This document shows, piece after piece, positions 44,786 to 56,972 of a stretch of 64,000 nt of DNA. The stretch's first letter is position 1; each line of letters starts with the position of its first letter. The DNA comes from Pyxicephalus adspersus (lineage: Eukaryota; Chordata; Amphibia; Anura; Pyxicephalidae). The notes beneath the pieces were generated by a model. The model did no database searches. It was not told where the DNA came from and saw nothing but the letters and a program-made list of their open reading frames with translations. A program made the position numbers and the translations under genes. The stretch is from contig NC_092858.1 of assembly GCF_032062135.1 (NCBI RefSeq), forward strand, positions 168,293,736 to 168,357,735, given 5' to 3'.

Positions 44786-46980
44786 TTACCAAATTATCAG
44801 GAAAATCTATTAGGCATAAAGTAACTTCTCTTACCTTTTACAAATGTATTAGGTGCTATCAACATTTTGAGTTTCAAGGTGGTTCCTGGCTGCTGATATA
44901 AGAGATTATATGACAAAATGTGTCAACAAACAGATTTAATAGTTGCCCATTATCAAACATACAATAAAAATAAGTGACATATGTAATAAATTGCAGACAT
45001 GCATATCCATAAATTACAAATGTGCCAAAAATAACAGTGCTTATGTATATATAAGTCTCATTGTACTTCTTAACCACATGTTTTTTTTTCTAGAACTATT
45101 TCTGAAGAATAGAACAAAGGCAATGATGCAAAAAAGCAAACTTTCAATTTATGATAAGGAAGAAGAAGAAACCGTAGAAGAAGAAGAAACCGTAGAAGAA
45201 GTACGTTGGTAAAGGGGGGGAAGAAAGAAAAGGGGGCAAAGGATGGAGACAGAGAAAGTAGATGGCAGAACTGTTCATAGAGAAGGAAGAAGAACAAAAT
45301 AAAGTTCTGAAATAAAGTTCAAACCAAAACATTTGGAGCACATTGCAGGACCTTAAGCAATGGGTTAAGGGAGGATTTTGATAACCACATTTGGAACATG
45401 CAGCTGCACTAGTTGCTTCCGTGGAGGTGGGGATGCTACGTTAAAAGCCTAGGTAGGCCCTGTGTAAAATTATAGAAGAGGTTTTAAATCTTTATTATGA
45501 GGAGCCAAATAAAAAAAAAAAAAACAGGAAGTGAATGATTACTAAAATATCAGCAAAGCCTCAAATATAGCAATTTCTTATTTCTGTCAAGCCTTATTAT
45601 ATCTCAGAGGAATAAAATCTAAATTAACCATAGCATTAGAATACAACATTGGTAAACCACCCAGAGTGGTGATAATTTACATTCTCATGCTATACCAACA
45701 AAAGTGTGTCAATGATAATTTTATGGACAAATGGTTCTCACAAACATTTTGTATTTTCATTCATATCAAATTTATATAAGCAATGTAAATAATGTTATGT
45801 TCCAAATATTTAATTTGAAGCTGAGTTATTACATCTTTCACCCCATCTTTTCACATCCCAATTTTCTTTAAGTCTAGTCACCCCCCCCCCCCCCCCACCA
45901 CCACCACTTGTTGCTCCTCCATGACTCACTTTTATTAAATGTTTGTTTTAAACAGCTGTACTATTTGTATTTATATCTATACATTATTGATACTTGCATG
46001 TTATTAAAACTATTGTTATTGAAAACCTCATTATAAATGACTGAAATAAAAAATACAATAGCATACAATTTACCAACATGAAAAGATAGTATATAATTGA
46101 AAACATAGATGAATAAATGGTGGTTTATCGATCTTAAACAAAATAAACTATGTTTCCGTTTTGTTATAACCCATCAAGAACATCCTTATGATCCAGTATG
46201 GAAATGTCGGGTGAATGTCAAATTCATTGCTTTCCAAATAGACCCCACAGATTAAAAAACACTCTGCTAAATAGCACTTTCCTGGTAATTCAAAATCTCC
46301 TTTCTTCCCCCTAGGATTCCCAAATGAATTGTATCCACCACCAGATTCATACTGAAGCAAGTTCATTCCACCAGATTCACACTGGAGAAATCCACTTACC
46401 CTCCTAAACGGACCCTTGAAATAATGGGTAATAACAGTCAAACCCACACAAGTTATTGTAAATCAGTCAGTGAATAATGATTTAGATCTCTCACTGGTCC
46501 CAGTTTATTTCCATCCAGTGAGTACACCGATAACAGCACTCCACTGCGTGAAATTTTGCGTGAATGTTTAATAAAACAAAAAAATGTATAAAAAAAAACA
46601 ACACAACCATGTAAATGTGTATCGAGCTGCACCTGTGAGAGAATTTAATGACATTATACCCATCCACTGGATGCATTTCATAGGCTTCATGAGCTGAACA
46701 CAGAAAACGCCATCATGATCTCAATTACAAACAGAGAAATTTCTGGCAGCGTTGTACAGAACCATTTATGGTACCCAATTGTTCAAGTCTTCATGTTAAC
46801 TTTTATCAATTTTTTTATCATACAATTTTAAACTATGGGGAACTGGTAATTGTGCATTCATGAGATGAATCTGATGTCATGAGCTTGTCATGTGTATTCA
46901 TGTCATTGTGAGATGTTTCTGAGGTGAGTATTCATCGAAGATTGGAGAAAGAATGAAATTGGTCATACAGTAGTTGACAT
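44786..46980. other. Intergenic, low-complexity tracts only
   Basis: A 16-C run lies at 45881-45896. An 18-bp unit (gaagaagaagaaaccgta) is repeated twice at about 45160-45200. No gene support. Confidence 0.4.
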
Positions 46981-46982
46981 TT

Positions 46983-47095
46983 TAAAGCAGAACTAAAGTT
47001 GTGCTTAGAAAATGAACACTCAGACAGGTCTTTATTGCAGAAAGGGAAAGATGATGTCCTTCTGCAATAAAAAAAGCAAGTTTTAAAGTTTTGTT
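46983..47095. repeat. MITE fragment beginning 'ttttaaagcagaactaaagt'
   Basis: The terminal wording 'taaagcagaacta' is shared with 22610 (atgcagaactaaa) and resembles the end at 9422 (taaagcagacctatca). It contains an imperfect inverted pair 'ttattgcagaaagg' and 'ccttctgcaataaa'. The right end is not determined. Confidence 0.5.
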
Positions 47096-47345
47096 ATTAT
47101 ATTTAATAACCAGCATTTATATAGCGCCCACATATTACGCAGCGCTGTACATTAAATAGAGGTTACAAATGACAGACAAATACAGACAGTGACTCAGGAG
47201 GAGAAGAGGACCCTGCCCCGGAGAGCTTACAATCAAAGAGGTGGAGGGAACAGCACAAAATAGGAGAATGGATATGGATTGGTGGGTAAATAGAGAGGGT
47301 TTTAGGAGACAGAAAAAGATTTATAGATTTGTTATATATGCCACT
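47096..47345 (-). repeat. L2/CR1-like LINE 3' tail, copy 4 (inverted)
   Basis: 'catttatatagcgcccacat', 'gcgctgtacattaaatagag', 'ccccggagagcttacaatca' and 'acagcacaaaataggagaat' are the reverse of the copies at 12520 and 23548. Confidence 0.65.
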
Positions 47346-47708
47346 TAGGGACATTTGTTATGCCTGTTTAATTTTGGCGCAATTTGCTATAAACACTATA
47401 TTTCATTACCAACATCTGCTTAAAAAGGATTTTTTTCTGATATATCATTTTGTGATTAAACACATGTACACAATGTATTTGTTTACTTATTTATTATAAG
47501 TTGTCATTGTACACATGGGATCAATTTGTCCTGGTGAATGAAATCCAAAATTCTGTTGCATCAACAGAGGAGTAAAGATTCCAAAAGGGAAAATTTATCT
47601 GATCACAATTGGATAAGAGAAAAAATCTTATTCACTGGCTATTGCTTACCTAGAAGCGAATTCTCTTCAATGGAGCTGTGAGATTGAGAAACGACACTCA
47701 CTGTTCAA
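47346..47708. other. Spacer before the Ty3/gypsy element, nothing recognised
   Basis: AT-rich; the retroelement left edge is not exactly known and may lie in this stretch. Confidence 0.35.
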
Positions 47709-48471
47709 TGTCTGTGTGTAATTAAATATAGGACTGTTATTCTGCATTTCAGCCACAAGATGCCGCTGTTTCTTAACACAGATAAACAGGTTGCCAGTAT
47801 TTGTATATTGTTAGGAGGTGTGGTTGTACTGAGAAAGAAGAAGACAGAAGAAAGGAAGCAGGAGAGCAGACATCTTGCAAGGACTGAGTGTGTAAACCAG
47901 AATCCGCTCGCATCCAAGTGTCAGCGCGTTCTAGAGTCTCAGGAGCTGTGGCTGAGAGAGGCTGACCACCGTCCAAAGCAGATCCTGTTCAGAGGAAAGG
48001 GATTGTTTTCCAGAAAGGCTGAAAGGAGCTGAGGAACGGAGAGCTGTCTTGCAGGACCTCATGTTTGCTGAAGAGACTTGTTGTTGTTGTTGTTGTTCAG
48101 TTTAAAGACATCATTGGATCCAGAACAAGACCTGGGTCAGTAAAATCGTGCACGCACCGCATTATAATATTGGCGCCTGAAATACCAGAGACTGAGATTA
48201 GACCTGCAGTAGCTAGTAAGTTAGGGTCTATGTGTGTGCCAGGTCATAAAAACCAATTTTGAAAGAGGGCGCTGTGCTGTGTTGACACAGCAGTCTCAGC
48301 CTCTGGGCTGAGTGTATGTAATATAATTTTCTTTGTCTTCATATTTGGAATTTTATTATTTGGTATATAAATCAGTAAAGTACGTTCTGTTTTACATAAG
48401 CTGGTGTCAGTGTTGCCTTCCCCGTTTGTGACTTCGGTGTATCCTAGGAAGCCCCCGGTACACGACTTACA
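47709..48471 (+). promoter_or_regulatory. Probable 5' LTR of the Ty3/gypsy element
   Basis: The right end is fixed by TTACA at 48471 followed by the primer-binding site. The left end is a guess: TGTCTGTGTG at 47709 is one possible TG start. A TATA-like box (tatataaatc) is at about 48363-48372. A (GTT)n tract lies at about 48078-48097. No matching 3' LTR exists in the window, so LTR divergence cannot be used for dating. Confidence 0.6.
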
Positions 48472-48474
48472 ATT

Positions 48475-48492
48475 TGGCGTAGTCGGCAGGAT
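48475..48492 (+). promoter_or_regulatory. Primer-binding site, complementary to tRNA-Ser 3' end
   Basis: TGGCGTAGTCGGCAGGAT begins 4 bases after the putative LTR end. It is the exact 18-base complement of the 3' end (with CCA) of the vertebrate tRNA-Ser of the UCN group, as I remember that tRNA (ending ATCCTGCCGACTACG). Confidence 0.8.
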
Positions 48493-48504
48493 ACAGCGAC
48501 CGTT

Positions 48505-49383
48505 ATGGACGGGAATGCAGCGAGAGACATTCCCCTGGCGCCAATGGCACCGGATCAGGACCCAGCTCAGTGTGCACCAAGGGGAGGCCAGCCTGCTCTA
48601 ACACCGCTGATACAGCACGCCCCCAATGCTATGCCCGCCCCAGTAAGATATATTCCTGTAGGAGCGCTGTTGCGCCATCTGCCAAAGTTTGATGGTAGAA
48701 ACATAATGTTGCAGGACTGGATTGAAAGGGTGCGAAGTGCTGTTAGAATGTGTAACCTGACCCCTGAACTGCAGGCAGAGGTTGCCTTGGGAGCTCTAGA
48801 GGGTGACATCAGACGGGCAGTGATGGTGAGGCCCGACCACGAGAGGGACACCCTAGAGAAAATATTCTCTCTGTTAGAGAGAGCCCAAGGGGGGCGTGCC
48901 AAAGTGGTACAGCTGCGCAGCCATTTCTTCAACCTTCCCCAGCGAGAGGGCGAGACCCTGATGCAATACTCCAATGCCCTACAGGAGATGTTCAATGAGA
49001 TACAGAGGCGGGACCCAGAGGCAATGGGAGCCTTCCGGGAGGTGGACCAGTTACTAAGAGATCAGTTCATAGTGGGGCTCTCCAATAAGTTCTTACAGGA
49101 CAAATTGTAAGAGATGACCCGGACAATGACCGTCATAAACTTCTACAGCGTCTACCTAGCCGCAGTGGAGAGGGAAGACGAGCACCTACCTATGGCGGCG
49201 AGAGTAGTGAATAGCACCCATGCTACAAGGGACTGGTCAGGGTCTGAAGAATCAGAGACTTTAAAGGATGTGGTCCAGGCCCTGCGGGCAGAATTGAAAG
49301 AAATTCGGTTGGAAGTGTCCCAGATGCAGGCAGGATCATCCCAGCCTCCGGAAACGAACCCCGTGCCACTCCACCCAGGATAA
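48505..49383 (+). pseudogene. Gag-like gene of the Ty3/gypsy element, one internal stop
   Basis: The frame opens at ATG 48505, 13 bases after the primer-binding site, and runs 201 codons to a TAA at 49108-49110. It then continues open in the same frame to a stop at 49381-49383, which indicates a single nonsense mutation within an original gene of about 290 codons. The central part (LPKFDGRNIMLQDWIERV and later TLEKIFSLLERAQGG) has the make-up of the retrotransposon capsid/PNMA-like fold. It would form the particle shell that packages element RNA. A zinc knuckle, CWACRQYRHMARRC (C-x2-C-x4-H-x4-C), lies just downstream at 49398-49439 but in another frame. It lacks the usual Gly before His. Confidence 0.85.
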
Positions 49384-49439
49384 CTTAGGTGCCTCTCTGT
49401 TGGGCTTGTCGACAGTACCGCCATATGGCCAGGAGGTGC

Positions 49440-49849
49440 CCGGAACAAATAGCGTCCGAGCCCACGTTAAACTGCTGACCGCCTCAGGACATCAGAAGCT
49501 AAGCCCTATGCGCGAGGAACACGACCTGTATGCCAGCAGCCCTGTTATGGAAGCCGAGTTGGAAGGCCAGAAGGTCCGCTGCCTAGTGGATACAGGGTCG
49601 GAGTGCACCCTTATGCCTCTGGAATTCTTTGAAAAGCACTTTAGGCATATGATGGAGCCAGAAGATGGAAGCGTCATCAGGCTGACGGCTGCCAATAACA
49701 GAGAGATGGGCGTCCGAGGAATAGTCTGGATGGGGGTCCATCTGTTTGGGCCAGACATCGGCAAGAAGGGGATTGTGCTGGTGGGCCGAAGTATTGGCAA
49801 CGGGCCACCACACACCGGCCAACTCAGAAGGTTCTACAACAGATGGTGA
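49440..49849 (+). pseudogene. Aspartic protease region of the Ty3/gypsy pol
   Basis: The frame ending at 49849 contains CLVDTGSECTLMP, with the DTGS catalytic aspartate at 49589, followed by a flap-like VIRLTAANN region. Retroviral-type aspartic proteases act as dimers and cut the Gag-Pol precursor. The frame differs from both gag and the downstream RT frame, so the polyprotein is interrupted here. Confidence 0.8.
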
Positions 49850-51592
49850 GGAGCTGCAGTCTGCAAAAGAGCAACATATCCGGTCTGCCCCTTGGAGACG
49901 TGAAGGTGCGGCGGAAGACCCGGGTGAAGATCTCACCGCGACAAGAACAGATCCTGATGCTGCCGGTGAGGGCTGGACAACAACTGAATGGACTGGAGGT
50001 CCTGATCGAGCTCGCTTACCAGGAGGAAGTGCAGACTCATCCACTAGTAGGCCGGGCTCTTGCCATTGTGAAGGATGGATGTGTGCCAGTACGCTGCCTT
50101 AATGTTGAAGACTGTGAGTTAACCGTTCCTGGGAGTACCTTGCTGGCCAAAGTCTATGTGTCCGAAGGGGATGTCACTCGACGAAGGAGCTTCACGCTAC
50201 AACCGGATAAGAGATCAGCCTGGACCTATCTGATAGAAGTCCATCAGAGGGAAACCCCGACCGCGGAATGGAACGGTTGAGTGATCATGGTCCGGATGGG
50301 GGTGGACTGCAGAACCCTGACCCCAGGGCAACAGAAGTTGCTGGAAGACACCCTCTGGGAATTTCAAGAGGCATTCTCAAGACATGATGAGGACTTTGGG
50401 TGTGCTTCTGCCATCGAACACAAAATCCCTACCGGCGATGCTGCACCGATCAGGGAACGTTATCGGCAAATTCCACCTAAGATGTACCAAGAGGTGAAGG
50501 ATATGGTGGAGAGCATGTTGGAAAACCGGGTGATCCGAGAAAGTCAAAGTCCTTGGGCTGCTCCAGTAGTCCTGGTGTGGAAGAAAGATGGGAGTCTCCA
50601 GTTCTGCGTGGATTATCTCAAACTGATTGCTCAGAGCGTCCGGGATGCTTACCCCCTTCCACGGATTAAGGAGTCGTTGTAGGCCCTGAGCCAAGCAAAG
50701 TTCTTCTCAACTCTTGACATGGCGAGTGGGTACTGGCAGGTGCCAGTGGCCAAGAAGGACAGAGCGAAGACGGCTTTCATTCTACCTATGGGACTGAGTT
50801 CAACCGGATGCCATTCGGCCTTTCCAATGCCCCGGGAACATTCCAGCGGTTGATGGAGTACTGTCTGGGGGATTTAAACTGTCTGGGGGATTAAACGAGT
50901 CAGTATTGATATACCTGGACGATATAGTAGTGTTTGGGGCATCCTTTGAAGATCACCTCCAGAAGCTGCGACAGGTCCTAGGACGGCTACGAGACCATGG
51001 ACTCAAGATCAAGCCCAACTGTTTCAAAAAAAAGTGCCAACTGTTTCAACAGCAGATAGAGTATTTGGGGCATATGGTCACCCAGGAGGGGGTAAAGCCG
51101 TCCCCCAGCAAGGTGGAGGTTGTCCAGAAGTGGCCCCAACCAAGTACACTACGTGAGGTGCGGTCATTTGTGGGACTGGCCGGCTACTACAGGAGGTTTA
51201 TACCCAAATTTGCTCATTTGGTGGGCCCATTAAACGAGCTACTAAGAGGCACTGCAGGGGGCCCGAAGACACGTCCCATTGACTGAGGACCCCGGCAACA
51301 AGAGGCCTTTGAAGCAGTGAAGAAGGCGCTGACTAGTGCCCCGATTCTGGCTTATGCGCGGTTCGACACCCCATTCCTGCTGTACACTGACGGAAGTCTA
51401 CATGGTCTTGGGGCCGTGTTATCCCAAGTCCAGGATGGACGTGGGAGAGTCATTGCCTATGGCAGCCAGTCTCTGAGGGGATCCGAGCGCAATCCTGACA
51501 ACTACAGCTCCTTTAAATTGGAGTTACTGGCACTGGTGTGGGCCATGACCGAAAGGTTTGCGGAGTACTTGACAGAGCCACATGAAAGAACT
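49843..51592 (+). pseudogene. Reverse transcriptase and partial RNase H of the Ty3/gypsy pol
   Basis: The frame from 49843 has an in-frame TGA at 50278-50280, then continues with the RT N-terminal region (IEHKIPTGDAAPIRERYRQ, SPWAAPVVLVWKKDGSLQFC). There is a TAG at 50680-50682, and the [12 protein letters not shown] block lies beyond it. A frameshift and a short duplication of 'ctgtctgggggatt' occur near 50870-50893. The catalytic YLDD is at 50912. The block EYLGHMVTQEG and the connection domain (VGLAGYYRRFIPKFA) follow, then a stop at 51284-51286. RNase H starts with YTDGSLHGLGAVLSQ (about 51383) and ELLALVWAM, and is cut off after AEYL at about 51580. Reverse transcription is impossible from this copy. 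Confidence 0.9.
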
Positions 51593-52459
51593 GACCTTGA
51601 GATGGACAAGCCAGGAAGGTCTGAGAAGTAAGTGGAACTCTGAGGTTTATATCTGGGCATATGTACATGATATATACACTCCTATTTCAAGATGAACATT
51701 TAAAAAAAGGGGAACATCATAAATATTTAAATGTTTTATTTTCCTTTTTATGTTCACTTATACTTTGTTCCTACTATAACTGTTTTCTTAATTTTTAAAA
51801 TGCGTCCACATTGCCGCACATTTTGTGTGGCAGCCTATTGGGTTAAATGAACATCTCACTGCACCACATTGCACAGAAATAATATAAAAATTTTAAAAGT
51901 GCAGTGTGCAACCATATGGTGCAATAGGTGCACTCGTACTGTGTATTTGGGGTACCATTAACAATGAATGGCAAACCAGCACATCACTGTACTTCATGTG
52001 TGGCCATGCATTGTTTTTTCCTCATTGAAATATCCACATTATTGCAATATATTAATGGAAATAATGCTTTCAGACCATATGGTAGTCAATGGGTTCACAG
52101 CCTTGGTATATTAAATGGCATTGGGAATGGGGGCTGGGGGGGTGTCTAATTACAAAGAAAAGAGCTTCATGAATAATGTTCATGCAAAATATTGATCAAA
52201 TAATAATCCAGAATGCAAGGCAAAGGCAATGCAAAGCAGAGGAGCTGAAAAAATGAAGAAAACCACATGCTTTGACATCAAGCAAGCATAGTTTTAATAT
52301 TTTAGTTCAATATTGTATTTATGATTTGCATCTATAGTGTACAGCTTTGTATCTAAATTACCATCCTGGCACCTAAAAAATAAAAACTATTTGCCAATGC
52401 ATGGCGCACAAAAAAATAGACTGAACAATCATTTAAATGCATAGAGGGAATCTAGATCG
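51593..52459. other. Spacer between the two retroelements, nothing recognised
   Basis: AT-rich; no integrase or LTR homology was found to the right of the gypsy break. Confidence 0.4.
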
Positions 52460-55400
52460 GGTCCTATTTATTTGTTCTGGCCCGGTTGGAATCTCCCTGC
52501 CGTGATGAAGCTAGTTGAAGCTCCTAGGTGCACGGGAGGTGAGGCTGCCCCCCGGGGCCTGGGACAGTGTTCTTCCCGGGGGCCGGGGTGGTGCCCGACC
52601 CTCCTTGGTATATTACAAGCAAGTTTGCTGTGCTGGTTGTCTGTTTCTTGTTTGTCCTGTTTGTCTTTTCTGTCCCCCTGTATATCCCAAATTTTTCTCC
52701 CTGATCCCAGAGGAAGTGCATATATGGCTCCGCTATTAAGATATCAATATGATGACTGATTCTCCCGCAGTTCTCGCAGCCCATACTAAGCTAACAGTGT
52801 TATCTCATAATGTTCAGGGCCTTAACTCACCGGTCAAGAGGTCTAAAGCATTCCACTATTACAACTCCTTAAAGGTGGATATTTTAGCTTTGCAGTAGAC
52901 ACATTTCTCCAATAATTCGATCCTGAGATACCTTCATAGAAATTATCCTATCTTCTATAATGCTAATTCTGATAAGAAGAAGTGTGGGGTCCTTCGGTGT
53001 TTTCGAAAGAGCTTGAACTTTGCGCGTACCAGGGGGCAGGTTCCTGGTAGTGATTGGATATGTTGGTTTACATTCGATTACGGTAGTATCTTACTATGCG
53101 CCCAATGAGGGTCAATTGGCATTTTTTCACGCCTCTCTGGGCGAGATTTGGCCCAAAGTTAGGGGCTCCCTAATCTTGCCAGGAGACTCTAATCTGGCCT
53201 TGGATCATATCTTAGATATATCCAAATTGAGCAGATATAGAGACCCTCCGAAAAAAAGCCATGGTCTTTCTCTTTTACTGAGAAAATATGATCTTGTTGA
53301 CAGCTGGAGGGAAATGAATCCATTGGTCAGGGATTATACCTATTTTTCAGCGGCCCATGACCAATATTCCAGTATTGATCATGGCTTTGTCCAGTCTCAT
53401 ATGCCCCCCAACTTACTTGGGGCGCGAATTTTGTCGACCCCTTGGTCTGATCATGACCCCCTGGCAATATATTTTACTGGTTTTAGCAGACCTCAATCCG
53501 GGTTTCACTGGAGATTTAACGAAAGCTTTGTTTCAGATACACTGGCAAAAGGGGAGATAGAATCCCTGTTACATGGCTACTTTCAGAATAATAAAGTGAG
53601 TGACACATCCCCAGCTGTTAATTGGGAGGCTCATAAAGCCTATATTGGGGGAGAGTTGATTAAAATAGGGGCGTCACGCAAACGTGCCCTTAACAAACTG
53701 ATTGATACTTGTCTCCAAGATTACCATAAGTTACGGCTGCAACACAAGAAAGCTCCCCATTCTGTGTTGAAGTCCCAGCTGGAGGCCAAACGTACCGAAC
53801 TTAATTTGATTCTAACCACTAGGGCAGAAAAATCACTTCGCTGGTTAGCTCATAAATTTTATCTGTGGAGTGACAAGCCAGGAAGCCTATTGGTTAAAAA
53901 TTGGTTAACCCCAAGCCCAAGACTCATGCCCTCCCTAAAATTAGGGTCAAAGGTGGTAGGCTATCACAAAACCCAGAAAAAATTCTAGCAACTTTTGAGG
54001 ACTTCTATGGCCGTTTATACGGTTCTGAGGACTCAGTTTCCAAAGTGGGAATTGAAGGGTTTCTTGACAAGCTCGATCTCCCCAAGCTACATTCTAAACA
54101 TAAGGCAACTCTGGAACGACCATTTACAATTGAGGAACTGAATGGAATCTTTGTATTTCTCAAATTGGGCAGCGCACCTGGTCTGGATGGATTCTCCAAT
54201 TTGTATTACAAAACGTTCAGTTCTGTCCTGGCGCCGCATCTGGTGGCATATTTTAATTTTCTGCGGGAGGGGAACTCTCTGTTGGGTGATGCCAATAGAG
54301 CATTCATTAGTGTGATCCCTAAGCCAGGAAAGGCTTTTTCTGATTTTTCTGATTAACTGTGATCTTAAAATTTTGACGAAGATCATGTCATTTCGACTGG
54401 GCTGCTTCTTGGGAGCCTACATTCATCCAGACCAGGTGGGCTTTATGCAACACAGACAGGCTCCGGATCAAACGAGAAGGTCTACTGACCTCATATCGGT
54501 AGTAAACTCCAGCTGAGACAGGGGCCCCTCACGCCAGGCTATGCTGCTCTCCCGCAACCTCCAAATAGCTTTTGATATCCTGGAGATACCTGTTTCAGGT
54601 TATCCTCAGAATGGACTTTGGTTCCCACTTTACTAATCTGCTTCTGGCTTTGTATGATTCCCCAGAGGCAAAAATATCGCTAGGGGGATTTTTTTCCAAA
54701 GCGATCCCAATTAAGAGGGGGACCAGGCAGGATTGTCCTCTTTCTCCACTTTTGTTTCCCCCAGCAATTGAACCTCTAGCGATAGCCTTGCGTTCAGATT
54801 CTAATATTAAGGGGATTAGTTGTGGTCGAGTTGAACACAAATGTGCACTCTTTGCTGATGATATTTTGATGTTTATCACCTCCCCAATCACTACCTTACC
54901 TAACCTAATGAGACTTCTAGATGATTTCTCAATATGTTCGGGCCTGAGGGTCAATAAAACTAAGTCTCAGGCTCTCAATATAAATCTTCCCACTAGGATG
55001 ATGTCAGCGATTCAGGAGAAATTTGACTTTAGTTGGCAAAAGGATTCCATCCAGTACTTGGGTATCCAGTTGACCTATACAGATGTAATTATGCGCCCCT
55101 GTTGAAAAAACTTTACGCAGATATTAGGAGATGGTACTTCACGTCCCCCCCCCCGTCGTAGCTGGGGCGGATTGCTGCAATCAAAATGAATCTACTTCCT
55201 AGATTGCTTTATTTATTTTGTACTCTCCCAATTCAAGTCCCCATGAAGGTGATTGCACTCCTTCAGTCTAGAATAATGCAGTTTACCTGGGCAGGGAAGA
55301 AGGCCAGAATTCGTAAAGACACGTTCCTTGCCCCTAAGCGTATGGGGGGGCTGGGAGTTCCGCACCTGAACTACTACTATGTGGCAGCACAAGTAGCGCA

Positions 55401-56972
55401 AGTCTAACTAAGCACCTTGCATGGTACCAGACCCCAATGGGTCGAGATTGAGAATCAGGATCGCTTTCTTGGATCTATAGAGTCTCTTATGTGGCGCAGG
55501 AAATGCATAAGAGGACTTATAAAATGCCCAGCTCTGTTCCATTCAGTTATGGGATAAATATAGCAATCACCCGAAAATAGCCTCTTCTCATAAACCTTTA
55601 ACCCCACTCTGGAATAATCCAGACTTTCTGCCAGGACTATGTCCGGCGAACTTTAATTGGTGGATCTCTGAAGGCTTTAGGGGGGTGAAAGACCTGATAG
55701 ATATTCGGGCAGTGCTTACATGGAACCATTTGTCCAGCAAATTTGAAATCCCCCCTACGGAACATTTCCGATATAGACAATTGACTTCTTATATCAATGC
55801 TATAATTAGAGAGGCCCCAAGACCCATGCGCTCTTCCCCTTTCGAAAGTACTTGCTCCTCAATAGCCTCCACCAAAGGGCAAATTTCTGTTATTTACGCG
55901 GCTTTAGCTGCCCCGGACAGTAAACTGCAATATATGACAGACTGGGAGTCCGAATTGGGTACCACATGGGAATTGGAAGAGTGGTGGGAAAAGGTATACG
56001 TCCTTTCCAAAGTCTCCCTGAACTCTGCGGTAGTGGAAGCCAATTATAAAGTGGCGCTTAGATGGTATCTCACTCCGGCTAGATTAGCAAAAATGTTCCC
56101 ATCGGTATCCCCCTTATGTTTCCGAGGCTGTGGTTCTAGGGGCACCATGTTGCATATATGATGGTCTTGTCCGATCGCTAAGACATTTTGGGACGAGGTA
56201 TGTAGATTGATCTCTAGAATCTTACAGCAGGAGATTAGTAGCACGGTGGAGGCCGCTTTGTTTAACAAACTTGCAGTATCTCTTCCTAGACCCACAAAGA
56301 AACTGATTAGATTGATCCTATTGGCTGGCAGAATTGTATTGGCTAAAGCTTGGAAGTCACCCGCGACATCTCTGGACCCTATTGTTCCAAAAATGAACTG
56401 GATTATGGTGAATGATAGACTTACTCATACCCTAAAGAACTCTTTAGACAAATTTGAAGATATATGTGAGCCGTGGATTTCTTTTATTAGTGCATAGTCA
56501 TTGATCTTTGTGAATTCACTTCTGAATACGGTGCTTTGGTTATGTTGGTTTCTCAAACTTCCTCGACCTTCCATTTCCCCCTCCCTTGTAGTATCTATTC
56601 CCTTTTTTCCTTTCCGTTTTTTCTTTTTCTTTTTATTCCTGTTCTCTTTTTTTTTTTGTTTTTTTCCTTTGGGTTTGTTTGTTACCTGTCTGGTTGTGGG
56701 GCATAGACAAGAGATATATTACTGTAATGCTTATTCCCAGTTTACTAATGTATGTTGTCTTTCTCCGGACATATGTGTCTCTTTTGTTAAGATGTTTTTT
56801 TCCTTCATTTGTACCGGGATGAGGCAGATGGTTTTGTTTGGGTTATGCTTGCATTGATTATTGATTTAAATACCTACACACACTTAATATGTCATTGCTC
56901 TATGTTCTAATGTTAATGTTATTGACCTGTTGTGTTTTTGAAAATCTTAATAAAAATATTGAAATATAAAAA
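52460..56972 (+). mobile_element. L1/Tx1-like non-LTR retrotransposon, 5'-truncated, inactivated
   Basis: Non-coding leader (about 52460-52748), then ORF2 (52749-56497), then a 3' UTR of about 470 bp ending 'cttaataaaaatattgaaat' and a short A-rich tail. ORF1 is absent, as in typical 5'-truncated LINE copies. Placement in the L1/Tx1 group rests on the APE endonuclease, the FADD-type RT and a C-terminal Cys/His motif. Confidence 0.85.
52749..56497 (+). pseudogene. LINE ORF2 (APE endonuclease plus reverse transcriptase), multiple breaks
   Basis: ATG 52749 starts a frame reading LTVLSHNVQGLNSP (endonuclease N-terminus) and stops at a TAG (52896-52898) where the family has LALQET. Further blocks: PGDSNLALDH (GDFN-type motif), SSIDHGFV and WSDHDPLAIYF (endonuclease His/Asp motifs), up to a frame change near 53950. 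RT blocks: LGSAPGLDGF, SVIPKPGK, then a broken stretch. From 54599: KRGTRQDCPLSPLLF and CALFADDILMF, with the catalytic FADD at 54851-54862. The thumb and C-terminal part lie at 55186-55407 and 55685-56497, with CFRGCGSRGTMLHI, then W, at 56119-56161 as a Cys/His motif. At least four frameshifts and several stops. The intact protein would nick target DNA and copy its own RNA (target-primed reverse transcription); this copy cannot. Confidence 0.9.

Larger units (their letters stand above)
47709..51592 (+). mobile_element. Ty3/gypsy LTR retrotransposon, 3'-truncated and inactivated
   Basis: Order: LTR, primer-binding site, gag, zinc knuckle, protease, reverse transcriptase, RNase H start. Homology stops inside RNase H at about 51590. 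The rest of RNase H, integrase and the 3' LTR are absent. Premature stops and frameshifts in each region make it dead. The order and the short IYLDDIVVFG-type RT motif place it in Ty3/gypsy (Metaviridae). The vertebrate family was not identified. Confidence 0.9.

Noticed and set aside
48505..51592. Possible functional or domesticated retroelement gene
   Set aside because: Stops at 49108, 50278, 50680 and 51284, frame changes and loss of integrase show the element as a whole is dead; only the gag part is kept as a low-level question.
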